A stretch of DNA of 64,000 nt from NCBI GenBank assembly GCA_963842975.1, contig CAWJIH010000017.1, positions 1 to 64,000 of the forward strand, in the 5' to 3' direction. Below are positions 39,061-46,787 of this stretch, piece after piece. Numbering within the stretch: position 1 is the stretch's first letter; each line of letters opens with the position of its first letter. The notes below the pieces were generated by a model. The model ran no database searches. It was not told the origin of the DNA and saw only the letters and a list, made by a program, of their open reading frames with translations. The position numbers and the translations under genes are program-made. The DNA is from JACJWR01 sp963842975 (GTDB taxonomy: Bacteria; Actinomycetota; Actinomycetes; S36-B12; UBA10799).

Positions 39061-40083
39061 ATGCTCTCCATGCTTTCGGAGGTGAACGGCCTACCCCTTC
39101 ACCCACTTGTCGTGCATGCCGTGGTGGTGCTTGTCCCACTCAGTCTGGTGGGCCTTGTGCTGCTCGTGGTCAGACCTTCGTGGCGTCGGGCGCTCGGGTG
39201 GTGGGTGGTGCTCTTGGCTGGCGTTGCGACCGCAAGCGCATGGTTGGCCAAGGATTCGGGGGAGACGTTGGCCGAGGTGGTCGGACGCCCGATACATCAC
39301 GCGTCACTCGGGTCGGGCTTGCCGTATTTCGTGAGTGCGATGTTTGCCTCCATGCTGCTGTTTGTCGCCGCGTCGGCGGTCTGGGATTGGCATATCCGCC
39401 GCGCCGGGGCGAAAGCGCAGGTGTCCAGTGGGTCAACTGCCGTCGGAGCGGCTTCGCCGGCCGGACGGGATCCTCAGCTGGGATCAGATGCTGACGGGAT
39501 TGAAGCGCTCCTTGCCCAGACGAGCACCGTCCTGGGCACCGCACCCCCATCGACCGCGTCGCCCGGAAATGCCCAGGTCGGGGGCGACGGCAAGGCTGCC
39601 ATCGGGGCAACTTCGAGCACGGGCACCGGGCGTCAACGCATGCCGTTGGCGCTCAAGGTGATGGCTGGGCTGGCCTTGCTGCTGGCAGTGGCGGCGAATG
39701 TGCAGACTTTCCGGGTAGGGGAGTCTGGCGCCCGCGAGGTGTGGGGGTCGACATTGGCAGCCGCATCCGCCACCGATGGTCCTGGTCAAGATGCAGCAGC
39801 GGCATCCCCCGGGACGGAGACGGCAAATCCCGAAAGGCCCACCTCGACCACCGAGTTCACTATGGCCGAGGTGGCGCAACGAAACCAGCCGTCCGACTGT
39901 TGGACCGTGATCGACGGAAACGTCTACGACCTCACCGACTGGATAGCGCGCCACCCGGGAGGAGCCGGCGTGATCGAGTCGCTGTGCGGCGTCAACGGAA
40001 CCGCTGCCTTCAGCGCCCAGCACCAAGGTCAACCGCAACCCACCACTCAACTCGATGCCTTCGTAGTGGGTGTGCTCAAGTAA
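39061..40083 (+). CDS. membrane fusion protein: DUF2231 domain plus cytochrome b5-like heme domain
   Basis: This 340-residue protein begins with a DUF2231-type four-span unit (LPLHPLVVHAVVVLVPLSLV, with its conserved HP/H). A low-complexity linker, one more span (ALKVMAGLALLLAVAANV) and a C-terminal cytochrome b5-like domain follow. The latter has EVAQRNQPSDCWTVIDGNVY, then WIARHPGG with the first heme His and FSAQHQGQ with the second. The heme domain should lie outside the cell. The fusion suggests membrane electron transfer. It is divergent from the rhodanese gene and shares its operator region. Confidence 0.85.
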   Translation: MLSMLSEVNGLPLHPLVVHAVVVLVPLSLVGLVLLVVRPSWRRALGWWVVLLAGVATASAWLAKDSGETLAEVVGRPIHHASLGSGLPYFVSAMFASMLLFVAASAVWDWHIRRAGAKAQVSSGSTAVGAASPAGRDPQLGSDADGIEALLAQTSTVLGTAPPSTASPGNAQVGGDGKAAIGATSSTGTGRQRMPLALKVMAGLALLLAVAANVQTFRVGESGAREVWGSTLAAASATDGPGQDAAAASPGTETANPERPTSTTEFTMAEVAQRNQPSDCWTVIDGNVYDLTDWIARHPGGAGVIESLCGVNGTAAFSAQHQGQPQPTTQLDAFVVGVLK

Positions 40084-40087
40084 AAAC

Positions 40088-40687
40088 TCAGCGGGTGCGG
40101 TCCGCGAAGGCAAAGGCCGCCACCACGCCGCCAATAGCCCCCATGAGGTGCCCGAGCCAGGAAACCCCGGGCGCGACCGTGAACGGCAGCACGCCCCACA
40201 CGAAGGTGCCGTAGACGAGCACCACTACCGCGGCGATAAGTAGATCCAACCAATGACGGGTAAGTAAACCGGCAGTCACGAGGTAGGCGAAGAAGCCAAA
40301 AATGAGCCCGCTGGCGCCGATCGTCACCACGCCGCCGGGTCCCAAGAGCCATACCCCTAGGCCACCGATTACTCCGATCGTGATGGTCACGGGCCACATG
40401 GAGCGCTCCGTGCGCCAGGCCACGAGTAGGCCCAGCACGATGAAGGGGACCGTGTTGGCGATCAGGTGGGCGAACCCACCATGCAGGAAAGGTGCGAACG
40501 CGACTCCCAGGAGTCCCTCTGGAGTCCGGCTGACGATGCCGAGCCCGTCCAACCGCCCACGCAGCAGCACATCGATGACTTCCAGCACCCACATCGCGAT
40601 CAACATGACGATCACGGGGGTGACCACCTGGCGTAGGCGGCCGCCGGGTTGGGCTCGGGAAGTGGACTGCGCAGATCCGACACTCAT
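40088..40687 (-). CDS. rhomboid family intramembrane serine protease
   Basis: A 199-residue six-span protein. FLHGGFAHLIANTVPF provides the oxyanion-site HxxxN, TIGASGLIFGFFAY the nucleophile Ser and SWLGHLMGAIGG the catalytic His, so the dyad is complete. It cleaves membrane-anchored substrates, here unknown. It converges on the b5 fusion gene with 4 nt between stops. Confidence 0.93.
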   Translation of the reverse strand: MSVGSAQSTSRAQPGGRLRQVVTPVIVMLIAMWVLEVIDVLLRGRLDGLGIVSRTPEGLLGVAFAPFLHGGFAHLIANTVPFIVLGLLVAWRTERSMWPVTITIGVIGGLGVWLLGPGGVVTIGASGLIFGFFAYLVTAGLLTRHWLDLLIAAVVVLVYGTFVWGVLPFTVAPGVSWLGHLMGAIGGVVAAFAFADRTR

Positions 40688-40841
40688 GGCACTAGTGTGC
40701 GTTACGGCACACTTTCGGGCCAGAGTTGCCGCACGGGTGTTGGGCGTGACCGCTTCTTTGCGAAACGTTGGTCAGCGTTGTGACAGCCCTCACTCCAAAG
40801 TGTGCAAGCGGCGCTGCAGCCGCCGGTTACGTTTCTGACGT

Positions 40842-40938
40842 CGCCTGAAGGTCCGGGATCCGCGCGAGCGGGTGTCGGCAGGCGATCTGCCGAATCGCCC
40901 CACCGCGGCCGACCCCCGACGGGTTGTGACCGCAGGCG
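40842..40938 (+). promoter_or_regulatory. structured leader upstream of the NlpC/P60 gene (possible riboswitch)
   Basis: The 323-nt gap 40688-41010 holds no gene. Its centre can form two mutually exclusive hairpins, TCGGCAG/CTGCCGA (40875-40893) and GGCGAT/ATCGCC (40881-40899). They are enclosed by a long-range CGCCTG (40842)/CAGGCG (40938) pairing, with GACGGGTTGTGACCGCAGGC near the end. NlpC/P60 genes in actinobacteria are often controlled by ydaO-type c-di-AMP riboswitches. The resemblance is only partial, so this is a candidate. Confidence 0.3.
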
Positions 40939-41010
40939 TACCGGTGCTGAGCCCCGCAAGAGCGGTGCGGCTCTGGCCCACGGGAGGCAGTCAGAAGGGA
41001 CACGAAGCTC

Positions 41011-41772
41011 ATGCGCATTTCTACTCGAATCGCTCTGCCTGCGGCAGCGCTGGTCGCGGGCGCGACGGTGTTAGCAACGGTGCCAGCCCTGGCTGCGAAT
41101 GGCAACGAAGCCGCGGTGCGGCCATCATCGGCACCAGCACTTGCCTCTGCGTTGAAGCAGGAGGAAGCGGCTATCCAGCGCAAACAGGAGGCCGACGAAC
41201 GTAATGCCCTGGCTGCCGCGGTGGTGGCCAACTGGCAGCAGCAGGCCGCGGCTGCGGAGGCACAGGCGGCGGCAGAGGCCCAGTGGATCATGGAGCAGGC
41301 CGTGGTGGCGCAGTGGCAGGCTCAGGCCGCACAGGCCGAGGCTGCTGCTGCTCAGGCGGCTGCGCCGACGCAGGCACCGGCAGCCGCAGCAACCTCGAAC
41401 GTTGCCCCCGCGACCGGCGGTTGGTCCGGTTCCGGCGCGGTGGGAGCGGCGATGTCCATGCTCGGGCAACCCTACGTCTCAGGTGGCCAGGCGCCTGGCG
41501 GATTCGACTGTTCAGGTCTGGTGAAGTGGGCCTTTGGCCAGGCCGGAGTCTCGCTTCCCGGCGGGTCGTACAACCAGATCGGCTATGGCTCCGCGGTGAG
41601 CCTGGACAGCCTCGCGCCCGGCGACCTGGTGTTCTACGGACCTGGCGGAGCCCAGCACGTCGCGATCTACATCGGTGGTGGCCAAGTCGTCCAGGCCAGC
41701 AACTACAACACCGGTGTGCACGTGGCGAGCCTCTACTACATCGGTGAACCGACCGCCTTCCGTCGGATCTGA
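41011..41772 (+). CDS. secreted NlpC/P60 peptidoglycan endopeptidase
   Basis: The 253-residue protein has a Sec signal (LPAAALVAGATVLATVPALAA). A Glu/Ala/Gln-rich coiled region (residues 45-120) and a C-terminal NlpC/P60 domain follow. The catalytic Cys is in GGFDCSGLVKWAFGQAG, the His in AQHVAIYIGGGQVV, and the third polar residue follows it. It cuts peptide stems of peptidoglycan. GAAGGGAC lies ahead of ATG 41011. Lies alone, behind a long leader and before a strong terminator. Confidence 0.94.
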   Translation: MRISTRIALPAAALVAGATVLATVPALAANGNEAAVRPSSAPALASALKQEEAAIQRKQEADERNALAAAVVANWQQQAAAAEAQAAAEAQWIMEQAVVAQWQAQAAQAEAAAAQAAAPTQAPAAAATSNVAPATGGWSGSGAVGAAMSMLGQPYVSGGQAPGGFDCSGLVKWAFGQAGVSLPGGSYNQIGYGSAVSLDSLAPGDLVFYGPGGAQHVAIYIGGGQVVQASNYNTGVHVASLYYIGEPTAFRRI

Positions 41773-41816
41773 TCAAACCGACCTGAGGTGAGGGTCCAGA
41801 GCCCACCGAATTTTTC

Positions 41817-41858
41817 CCGGCCTCCGATGTCCGCGTTCGCGTGGACGTCGGAGGCCGG
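41817..41858 (+). terminator. strong hairpin with TTCG loop after the NlpC/P60 gene
   Basis: A 19-bp stem (41817-41835 with 41840-41858; two GU pairs) closes on the stable tetraloop TTCG, 45 nt after the stop. A T5 run lies before rather than after the stem, so it is not a classical intrinsic terminator. In high-GC actinobacteria such stems without a U-tract still commonly end transcripts. Confidence 0.75.
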
Positions 41859-42005
41859 TGTCGTTATTCGACGACGAAACTGATTCCTGTCCGTTCCAAA
41901 CCCCGGCGTGGTGCTGGGTGCCTGAGGGCTGCGCTGGCACGGCCGGGGGCAGGCGATGTGGCTGCCTTCGGACTAGTCTGAAGCAGAGGAAAGGAACGAC
42001 TACTC

Positions 42006-43712
42006 GTGCAACCACAAGCCGCACCACGCCGTCGACTAGGTGACATCCTCATTGGTTGGGGCAAGGTCTCCGATGCCGACGTTCAGCGTGCTCTCGCGAT
42101 TCAGCGCGCAGATCCTCGTCGGCCCAGGCTCGGGGAAGTGCTCATCAACGAGCACTTGTGCGATGAGCAGACGGTTGCGGCCGCGCTCGCGGAGCGTCAC
42201 GGCCTGCGAGTAGTCGATCTTGAGCGGGTCGCGATCGACGATTCGGTGGCACGAACCCTCGATCGCGGTTCGGCCTACCGGTATCGTGCCGTTCCGTTCG
42301 CAGTGGCGAATGGCACCACGGTGATCGCGGTGGCCGATCCGTTCGACATCATCTCGGCAGACGACTTGCGAGCCCGCTACAACGGCCGGGTGTCGTTTGT
42401 GGTCGCCATGCCATCACAAGTGCAAGCGATCCTCAATCGGTTGTGGGGCGACGAGCGCCGTGCGGCCGTCGTTGATGCCTTCGTCGGTCGGGTCACCGGT
42501 GGGCCCATGTCCGCGAAGTCCGCAGCCATCGACGATGAAGGCGCAGTCGGCATCGTCGACCAGATCCTGTTGGATGCCACCAACCGCCGGGCGAGCGATA
42601 TTCACCTTGAGCCTGCCTCGGATGCGCTTCGTGTGAGGTTCCGCATTGACGGAATGATGCACCTCGCCCTCGAATTGCCAGTCGAGAGCCTCGCACCGAT
42701 AGCTAGTCGAGTGAAGGTCCTGTCCGGCCTGGACGTTTTCCAGAAGCGGATCCCGCAGGACGGCCGGGCGAGGGTGAAGATCAAGGAACACAACCTGGAC
42801 ATCCGGGTTTCTACCGTGCCCAGCATTCACGGTGAGAACGTCGTGATGCGCATGATGACCTCGCAGAAGGAGTTGCCGGACATCTCCAAGTTGGGCCTGT
42901 CCTGGCAGCAGGTCGACACCCTCGCGGCGGCCATGGCCAAACCGCAGGGATTCATCATCGTCACCGGACCCACGGGGTCCGGCAAGAGCACGACGCTGTA
43001 TTCGCTGCTCACCAGCTACGTGGGGGGTGATCGCCACGCGATCACGATGGAGGACCCAGTTGAGCTTGAGCTCGAGGGCGTCACTCAGATTCAGATTGAC
43101 GACGCCAACGGTGTCACCTTCCCAGCCGCGTTGCGTGCCGCGCTGCGGCAAGACCCCGACGTGGTGATGGTTGGTGAGGTGCGTGACATGGAGACCGCCT
43201 CGATGGCCGTTGCCTCCGCGCTCACCGGCCACCTCGTGCTCAGCACGCTGCACACTCTGGACGGACCATCCGCAGTTGTCCGGATGGTGCAGTTGGGCGT
43301 GCCAAAGTACCTGATCGCGGATGCCCTCGGCCTGGTGATTGCGCAACGTTTGTTGCGCCGGCCTTGCGCCTTCTGTTCGCGGCCCACGATGCCCGATCCA
43401 GAGACTCAAGAGTTGCTGGGAATCACCCCGGAACAAGCCACCACCCTGATTTCAGGTGCTGGTTGTGACATGTGCGGTCAGACCGGATACCTGGGCCGCG
43501 TGGGTGCCTACGAGTTGTTGACCATCAGTCCTCGTGTGCGAGGCGTGATCCACTCTGGCGGTTCGGCGTTGGACGTTGCGGCGGCGGCCGCAGCTTCGGG
43601 CTACATCCCGCTGCAGACAGCTGCTGTCCGGCTGGCCATGCAAGGACTCACGACCGCTGACGAGATCCTGCGCACGATCGTCGCACCGGCCATGGATGTC
43701 GCTGTCGAATAG
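42006..43712 (+). CDS. type II/IV secretion-pilus assembly ATPase (GspE/PilB family)
   Basis: The 568-residue ATPase has an N-terminal MshEN/T2SSE domain (LGDILIGWGKVSDADVQRAL), an N2 domain with ASDIHLEPASDALRVRFRID, and Walker A VTGPTGSGKSTTLYS. The Asp box MVGEVRDMETASMAV, the His box LSTLHTLDGP and the C4 zinc site (CAFC and CDMC) are also present. It powers polymerisation of type IV pilins. No pilC, pilT, prepilin or prepilin peptidase gene is in the window. GTG 42006 is used as start. Confidence 0.93.
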   Translation: MQPQAAPRRRLGDILIGWGKVSDADVQRALAIQRADPRRPRLGEVLINEHLCDEQTVAAALAERHGLRVVDLERVAIDDSVARTLDRGSAYRYRAVPFAVANGTTVIAVADPFDIISADDLRARYNGRVSFVVAMPSQVQAILNRLWGDERRAAVVDAFVGRVTGGPMSAKSAAIDDEGAVGIVDQILLDATNRRASDIHLEPASDALRVRFRIDGMMHLALELPVESLAPIASRVKVLSGLDVFQKRIPQDGRARVKIKEHNLDIRVSTVPSIHGENVVMRMMTSQKELPDISKLGLSWQQVDTLAAAMAKPQGFIIVTGPTGSGKSTTLYSLLTSYVGGDRHAITMEDPVELELEGVTQIQIDDANGVTFPAALRAALRQDPDVVMVGEVRDMETASMAVASALTGHLVLSTLHTLDGPSAVVRMVQLGVPKYLIADALGLVIAQRLLRRPCAFCSRPTMPDPETQELLGITPEQATTLISGAGCDMCGQTGYLGRVGAYELLTISPRVRGVIHSGGSALDVAAAAAASGYIPLQTAAVRLAMQGLTTADEILRTIVAPAMDVAVE

Positions 43713-43774
43713 TCCTCAGGAACTGGGGTTTGTATGGCATGCATACGTCCACCATGCCGTGTGGGTGATCCGAT

Positions 43775-43802
43775 GAAACCGCGGCGAGTATTGCCCGGTT
43801 TC
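43775..43802 (+). terminator. hairpin after the PilB-type gene
   Basis: GAAACCG (43775-43781) pairs with CGGTTTC (43796-43802), with an inner GGC/GCC extension around GAGTATT. It lies 63 nt after the ATPase stop and before the next gene's ribosome site. The remaining bases of this 148-nt gap show only an imperfect palindrome around GTATGGCATGCATAC (43733-43747). Confidence 0.5.
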
Positions 43803-43860
43803 GGTGCGCTGAGGTTCAGGTCCTACGGTGGGGCCAGGGCAGCCACTCGAGGAGGTCGGC

Positions 43861-44583
43861 ATGGGAGACGGAGCGCAGGGCCGGCAGTGGCGCTGGGACG
43901 GCAACAGTTGGACCTGGTGGGACGGTCAGTCCTGGGTCGTCGGCGAGCCCGCCCCAGGTGAAGTTGGAGATCCCTCACACACCGCGCAATCAGGCCCCGT
44001 CACCAGCCCGGCAGCAGGACGAAGCGGTCTGGGTGGTGCTGCAATCGCGGGAATCGTCGTCGCGGCGGTGCTTGGGGTGATGCTCATCGGGGGCGGCGCG
44101 CTGCTGGTTGTCAGCCGATTCCTGGGTGGCAATGATGTGGTCGAACTGACCCCGGGGACGGCCTCATCGGCGGTCGAACAAGCCACTCCGTCGACGACTT
44201 CTCCCACCCCGTCAGAGGTTGCGACATCGTCGGCACCGCCAACTCCTGCACCGACCCCAACAGTCCCGGCACCCGCGCCGCCACCACCGGTCGGGGAGAG
44301 CGGTCGGGAGAACGACGCGATCTCGTTGGCGGCGTCACGGCTGGATCAGTGCCAGATCCAGGTGCTGGGCAGCGGCACCGAGTACCTCCCAGTGCTCGAA
44401 GATCCCGACTTGTCGTTCGGCGCCCAACCCACCGGCCAAGGGGCTGGTCTGTACCGGGTGGAAATGTATGTGAGCAGTGGTGATGTGTATGCATGGACAG
44501 TGAACGTCGACACCGCTGCGGTGACCGCAGCTGATGAAGGTTCGGCGGGACTGGAACTGGAGTGCCCAGGGGTGTTCAACTGA
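43861..44583 (+). CDS. membrane-anchored protein with N-terminal Trp-rich motif
   Basis: A 240-residue protein. The N-terminus WRWDGNSWTWWDGQSW resembles the short DUF2510-like Trp motif of actinobacterial membrane proteins. One span follows (IAGIVVAAVLGVMLIGGGALLVV), then a Pro/Thr/Ser-rich stalk and a small domain of about 90 residues with two Cys (LDQCQI and LELECPG), probably extracellular. GAGGAGG upstream of ATG 43861 decides the start. It precedes the MoxR gene by 49 nt and may be in one unit with it. Function unknown. Confidence 0.75.
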   Translation: MGDGAQGRQWRWDGNSWTWWDGQSWVVGEPAPGEVGDPSHTAQSGPVTSPAAGRSGLGGAAIAGIVVAAVLGVMLIGGGALLVVSRFLGGNDVVELTPGTASSAVEQATPSTTSPTPSEVATSSAPPTPAPTPTVPAPAPPPPVGESGRENDAISLAASRLDQCQIQVLGSGTEYLPVLEDPDLSFGAQPTGQGAGLYRVEMYVSSGDVYAWTVNVDTAAVTAADEGSAGLELECPGVFN

Positions 44584-44632
44584 CGCGGGCGCGGTCCGAG
44601 GCCAGTTGCGCCATGGTGCCTATGATCGATCA

Positions 44633-45496
44633 ATGAGCACTCCCATCTCTTCCTCCGCAGGTACCCGCTTCGCAGGGTCTGACACCTATCTGACTGATGC
44701 CGCGCTGGAAGCTGCGGTGAACTGTGCGGTGTTGCTTGAGAAACCCTTACTGGTCCGGGGTGAACCTGGCACCGGCAAGACGCTGCTGGCCGAGGCGATT
44801 GCCGAAGCGAGCGGGCTGGACTTGATCACCTGGCACGTGAAGAGCACCACCCGAGCACAGGACGGCCTCTACGTCTACGACACGGTTACCCGCCTCTACG
44901 ATTCCCGATTCGGCGACCACGACGTTCGCAACATTCGCGACTACATTCGGCTCGGACCCCTCGGGCGTGCGTTCACTGCGCCGCAACGGTCGGTGTTGTT
45001 GATCGACGAGATCGACAAAGCGGATTTGGAGTTTGGCAATGATCTGCTCCACGAGTTGGATCGGATGAGTTTCACCGTCGCCGAGACCGGCGATGAAGTC
45101 GCCGCCAAGGTGCGCCCAATCGTCATCATCACCTCCAATGCGGAGAAAGAACTACCCGACGCGTTCCTGCGCCGATGTGTGTTCCACTTCATCGATTTTC
45201 CGGACCGGGACCTCATGGAGCAGATCGTCGCGGTGCACCACCCACACCTGACTCAATCGCTGCGGGATCAGGCACTCGATGCGTTCTATCAGGTACGGGA
45301 CCTGCCCGGGGTACGCAAACGGCCGTCGACCAGCGAACTGATCGACTGGATCGCCGTGTTGCGTGCCGCCGGAATCAGCGAAGTCCAACTTGATCGGGAC
45401 ACTCCGTTCCTTGGAACGCTGCTCAAGAAAGAACAAGACCTCGCCAGTTTCGGCGCCGCGGTTTCGGGCCGGTCCCGAACGCGATTCGGAAACTGA
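44633..45496 (+). CDS. MoxR-family AAA ATPase
   Basis: A 287-residue AAA ATPase with Walker A VRGEPGTGKTLLAEAIA, Walker B VLLIDEIDKAD, sensor 1 IITSNAEKELPDAF and the Arg finger RRC. MoxR ATPases act with a VWA-domain partner as chaperones that insert cofactors or mature complexes. The partner VWA gene follows at 5 nt. The pair resembles CoxD/CoxE, but no CO dehydrogenase genes are in view. Confidence 0.93.
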   Translation: MSTPISSSAGTRFAGSDTYLTDAALEAAVNCAVLLEKPLLVRGEPGTGKTLLAEAIAEASGLDLITWHVKSTTRAQDGLYVYDTVTRLYDSRFGDHDVRNIRDYIRLGPLGRAFTAPQRSVLLIDEIDKADLEFGNDLLHELDRMSFTVAETGDEVAAKVRPIVIITSNAEKELPDAFLRRCVFHFIDFPDRDLMEQIVAVHHPHLTQSLRDQALDAFYQVRDLPGVRKRPSTSELIDWIAVLRAAGISEVQLDRDTPFLGTLLKKEQDLASFGAAVSGRSRTRFGN

Positions 45497-45501
45497 TTCC
45501 C

Positions 45502-46752
45502 ATGTTCCTTCCGCTGGTCTACCGCCTTCGTTCCGCTGGCGTGCCGGTGGGCGTCACCGAGGCCGTTGCTTTGGCCGACGCACTGGGAAAGGGTGCCCAT
45601 GGCAACACTTTCAACGGCTACTACTTCACCGCTCGGGCCATCCTGATCCATCACGAAGGTCACCTCGACGCCTTCGACCAGGCATTTGCGCAAACCTACG
45701 GGGCGGTGGCAGCGGAATTGGGCGCGGACGGATCTTTGAGCGCCCAGATCCGGCAATGGTTGGAGGACGCACGCAAGCAAGCTGAATTGCGTACCGAACA
45801 AGCCGCGGAGCAGCCTTGGCCAGACGAGGAGCAGATCGCCGAGTGGCGGAAGTTGTTCGAGGCGCGCCTTGCAGAGCAGACGGAACGCCACGATGGCGGC
45901 AACTACTGGATCGGGACTGGTGGATCGTCCCCGCATGGGCAGGGTGGCACCGCTGATGCGGGATTGAGTACGGGCAGTACCGGCGGTGGACGTTCAGCCG
46001 TCCACATAGCCCAGGAGCGGGCCTATCAGGGCTATCGCTCCGACCTTGTGCTCGATATCCGCCACTTCGAAGTCGCCCTGCGTCGACTGCGCACCTTCCT
46101 GCGTGAAGGCGCCGAGGTGGAGCTTGATTTGGCTGCCACGATCGATGCCACCGCCCGCAACGCTGGCGACATTGAGGTCATCACGAGGGCACCACGACGT
46201 CCGGACACCCACGTACTTCTGATGGTGGATATCGGCGGCTCGATGCATCCGTATTCGCAGTTGATGTCGCAGCTCTTCAGCGCAGCCAAGAAAGCCACGC
46301 ACTTCAAGGATTTGCAGACCTTCTACTTCCACAACTGTGTCTACGGCAGGGTCTACACGAATGAAAACTTCACCGACTCGCTGTGGGTGCACGATCTGAT
46401 TCGACGGTATGACGCCCGATACCAGTTGATCATGGTCGGTGACGCATTGATGGGGGACTACGAATTGCACATGCGGGGCGCTGGCCGGCCGCGGGAGGCA
46501 CCTCGTGGTGGCAGTCTGGACACGATGGGATGGGCCGGCGTCCGCGGAGTGAGTGGATTGGAGTGGTTGCGAACCCTCCGCGAGCACTTCGCGCAATCGG
46601 TGTGGTTGAACCCGGAACCAGCCGGGCGCTGGTCGGGCACCACGATTGAGCAGATCGCCAGTGTGTTCGATATGTACCCGATGACAGTCGATGGGTTAAC
46701 CGACGCGATGGCTGCGTTGAACCGGGGTTCAACGCATTCGCCCACGTCTTGA
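45502..46752 (+). CDS. VWA-domain protein, CoxE-like, MoxR partner
   Basis: The 416-residue protein has a conserved N-terminal region (LVYRLRSAGVPVGVTEAVAL), a middle Gly-rich linker, and a C-terminal von Willebrand A domain. The MIDAS sequence is DIGGSM, followed by FKDLQTFYFHNCVYGRVY and MVGDALMGDYEL. It is soluble. It is coupled with the preceding MoxR ATPase, and the two likely form one ATP-driven metal-dependent assembly chaperone; the client is unknown. Confidence 0.9.
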   Translation: MFLPLVYRLRSAGVPVGVTEAVALADALGKGAHGNTFNGYYFTARAILIHHEGHLDAFDQAFAQTYGAVAAELGADGSLSAQIRQWLEDARKQAELRTEQAAEQPWPDEEQIAEWRKLFEARLAEQTERHDGGNYWIGTGGSSPHGQGGTADAGLSTGSTGGGRSAVHIAQERAYQGYRSDLVLDIRHFEVALRRLRTFLREGAEVELDLAATIDATARNAGDIEVITRAPRRPDTHVLLMVDIGGSMHPYSQLMSQLFSAAKKATHFKDLQTFYFHNCVYGRVYTNENFTDSLWVHDLIRRYDARYQLIMVGDALMGDYELHMRGAGRPREAPRGGSLDTMGWAGVRGVSGLEWLRTLREHFAQSVWLNPEPAGRWSGTTIEQIASVFDMYPMTVDGLTDAMAALNRGSTHSPTS

Positions 46753-46787
46753 CTCACGTGCAGGTGTGCAGGCCATAGTCTTGACAC

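Noticed and set aside
40351..40361. Second CsoR-like site (ATACCCCTAGG)
   Set aside because: Only a half site, inside the rhomboid coding region, and not palindromic.
46753..46787. c-di-GMP riboswitch before the GGDEF-EAL gene
   Set aside because: The gap is only 35 nt and has no aptamer-like sequence.
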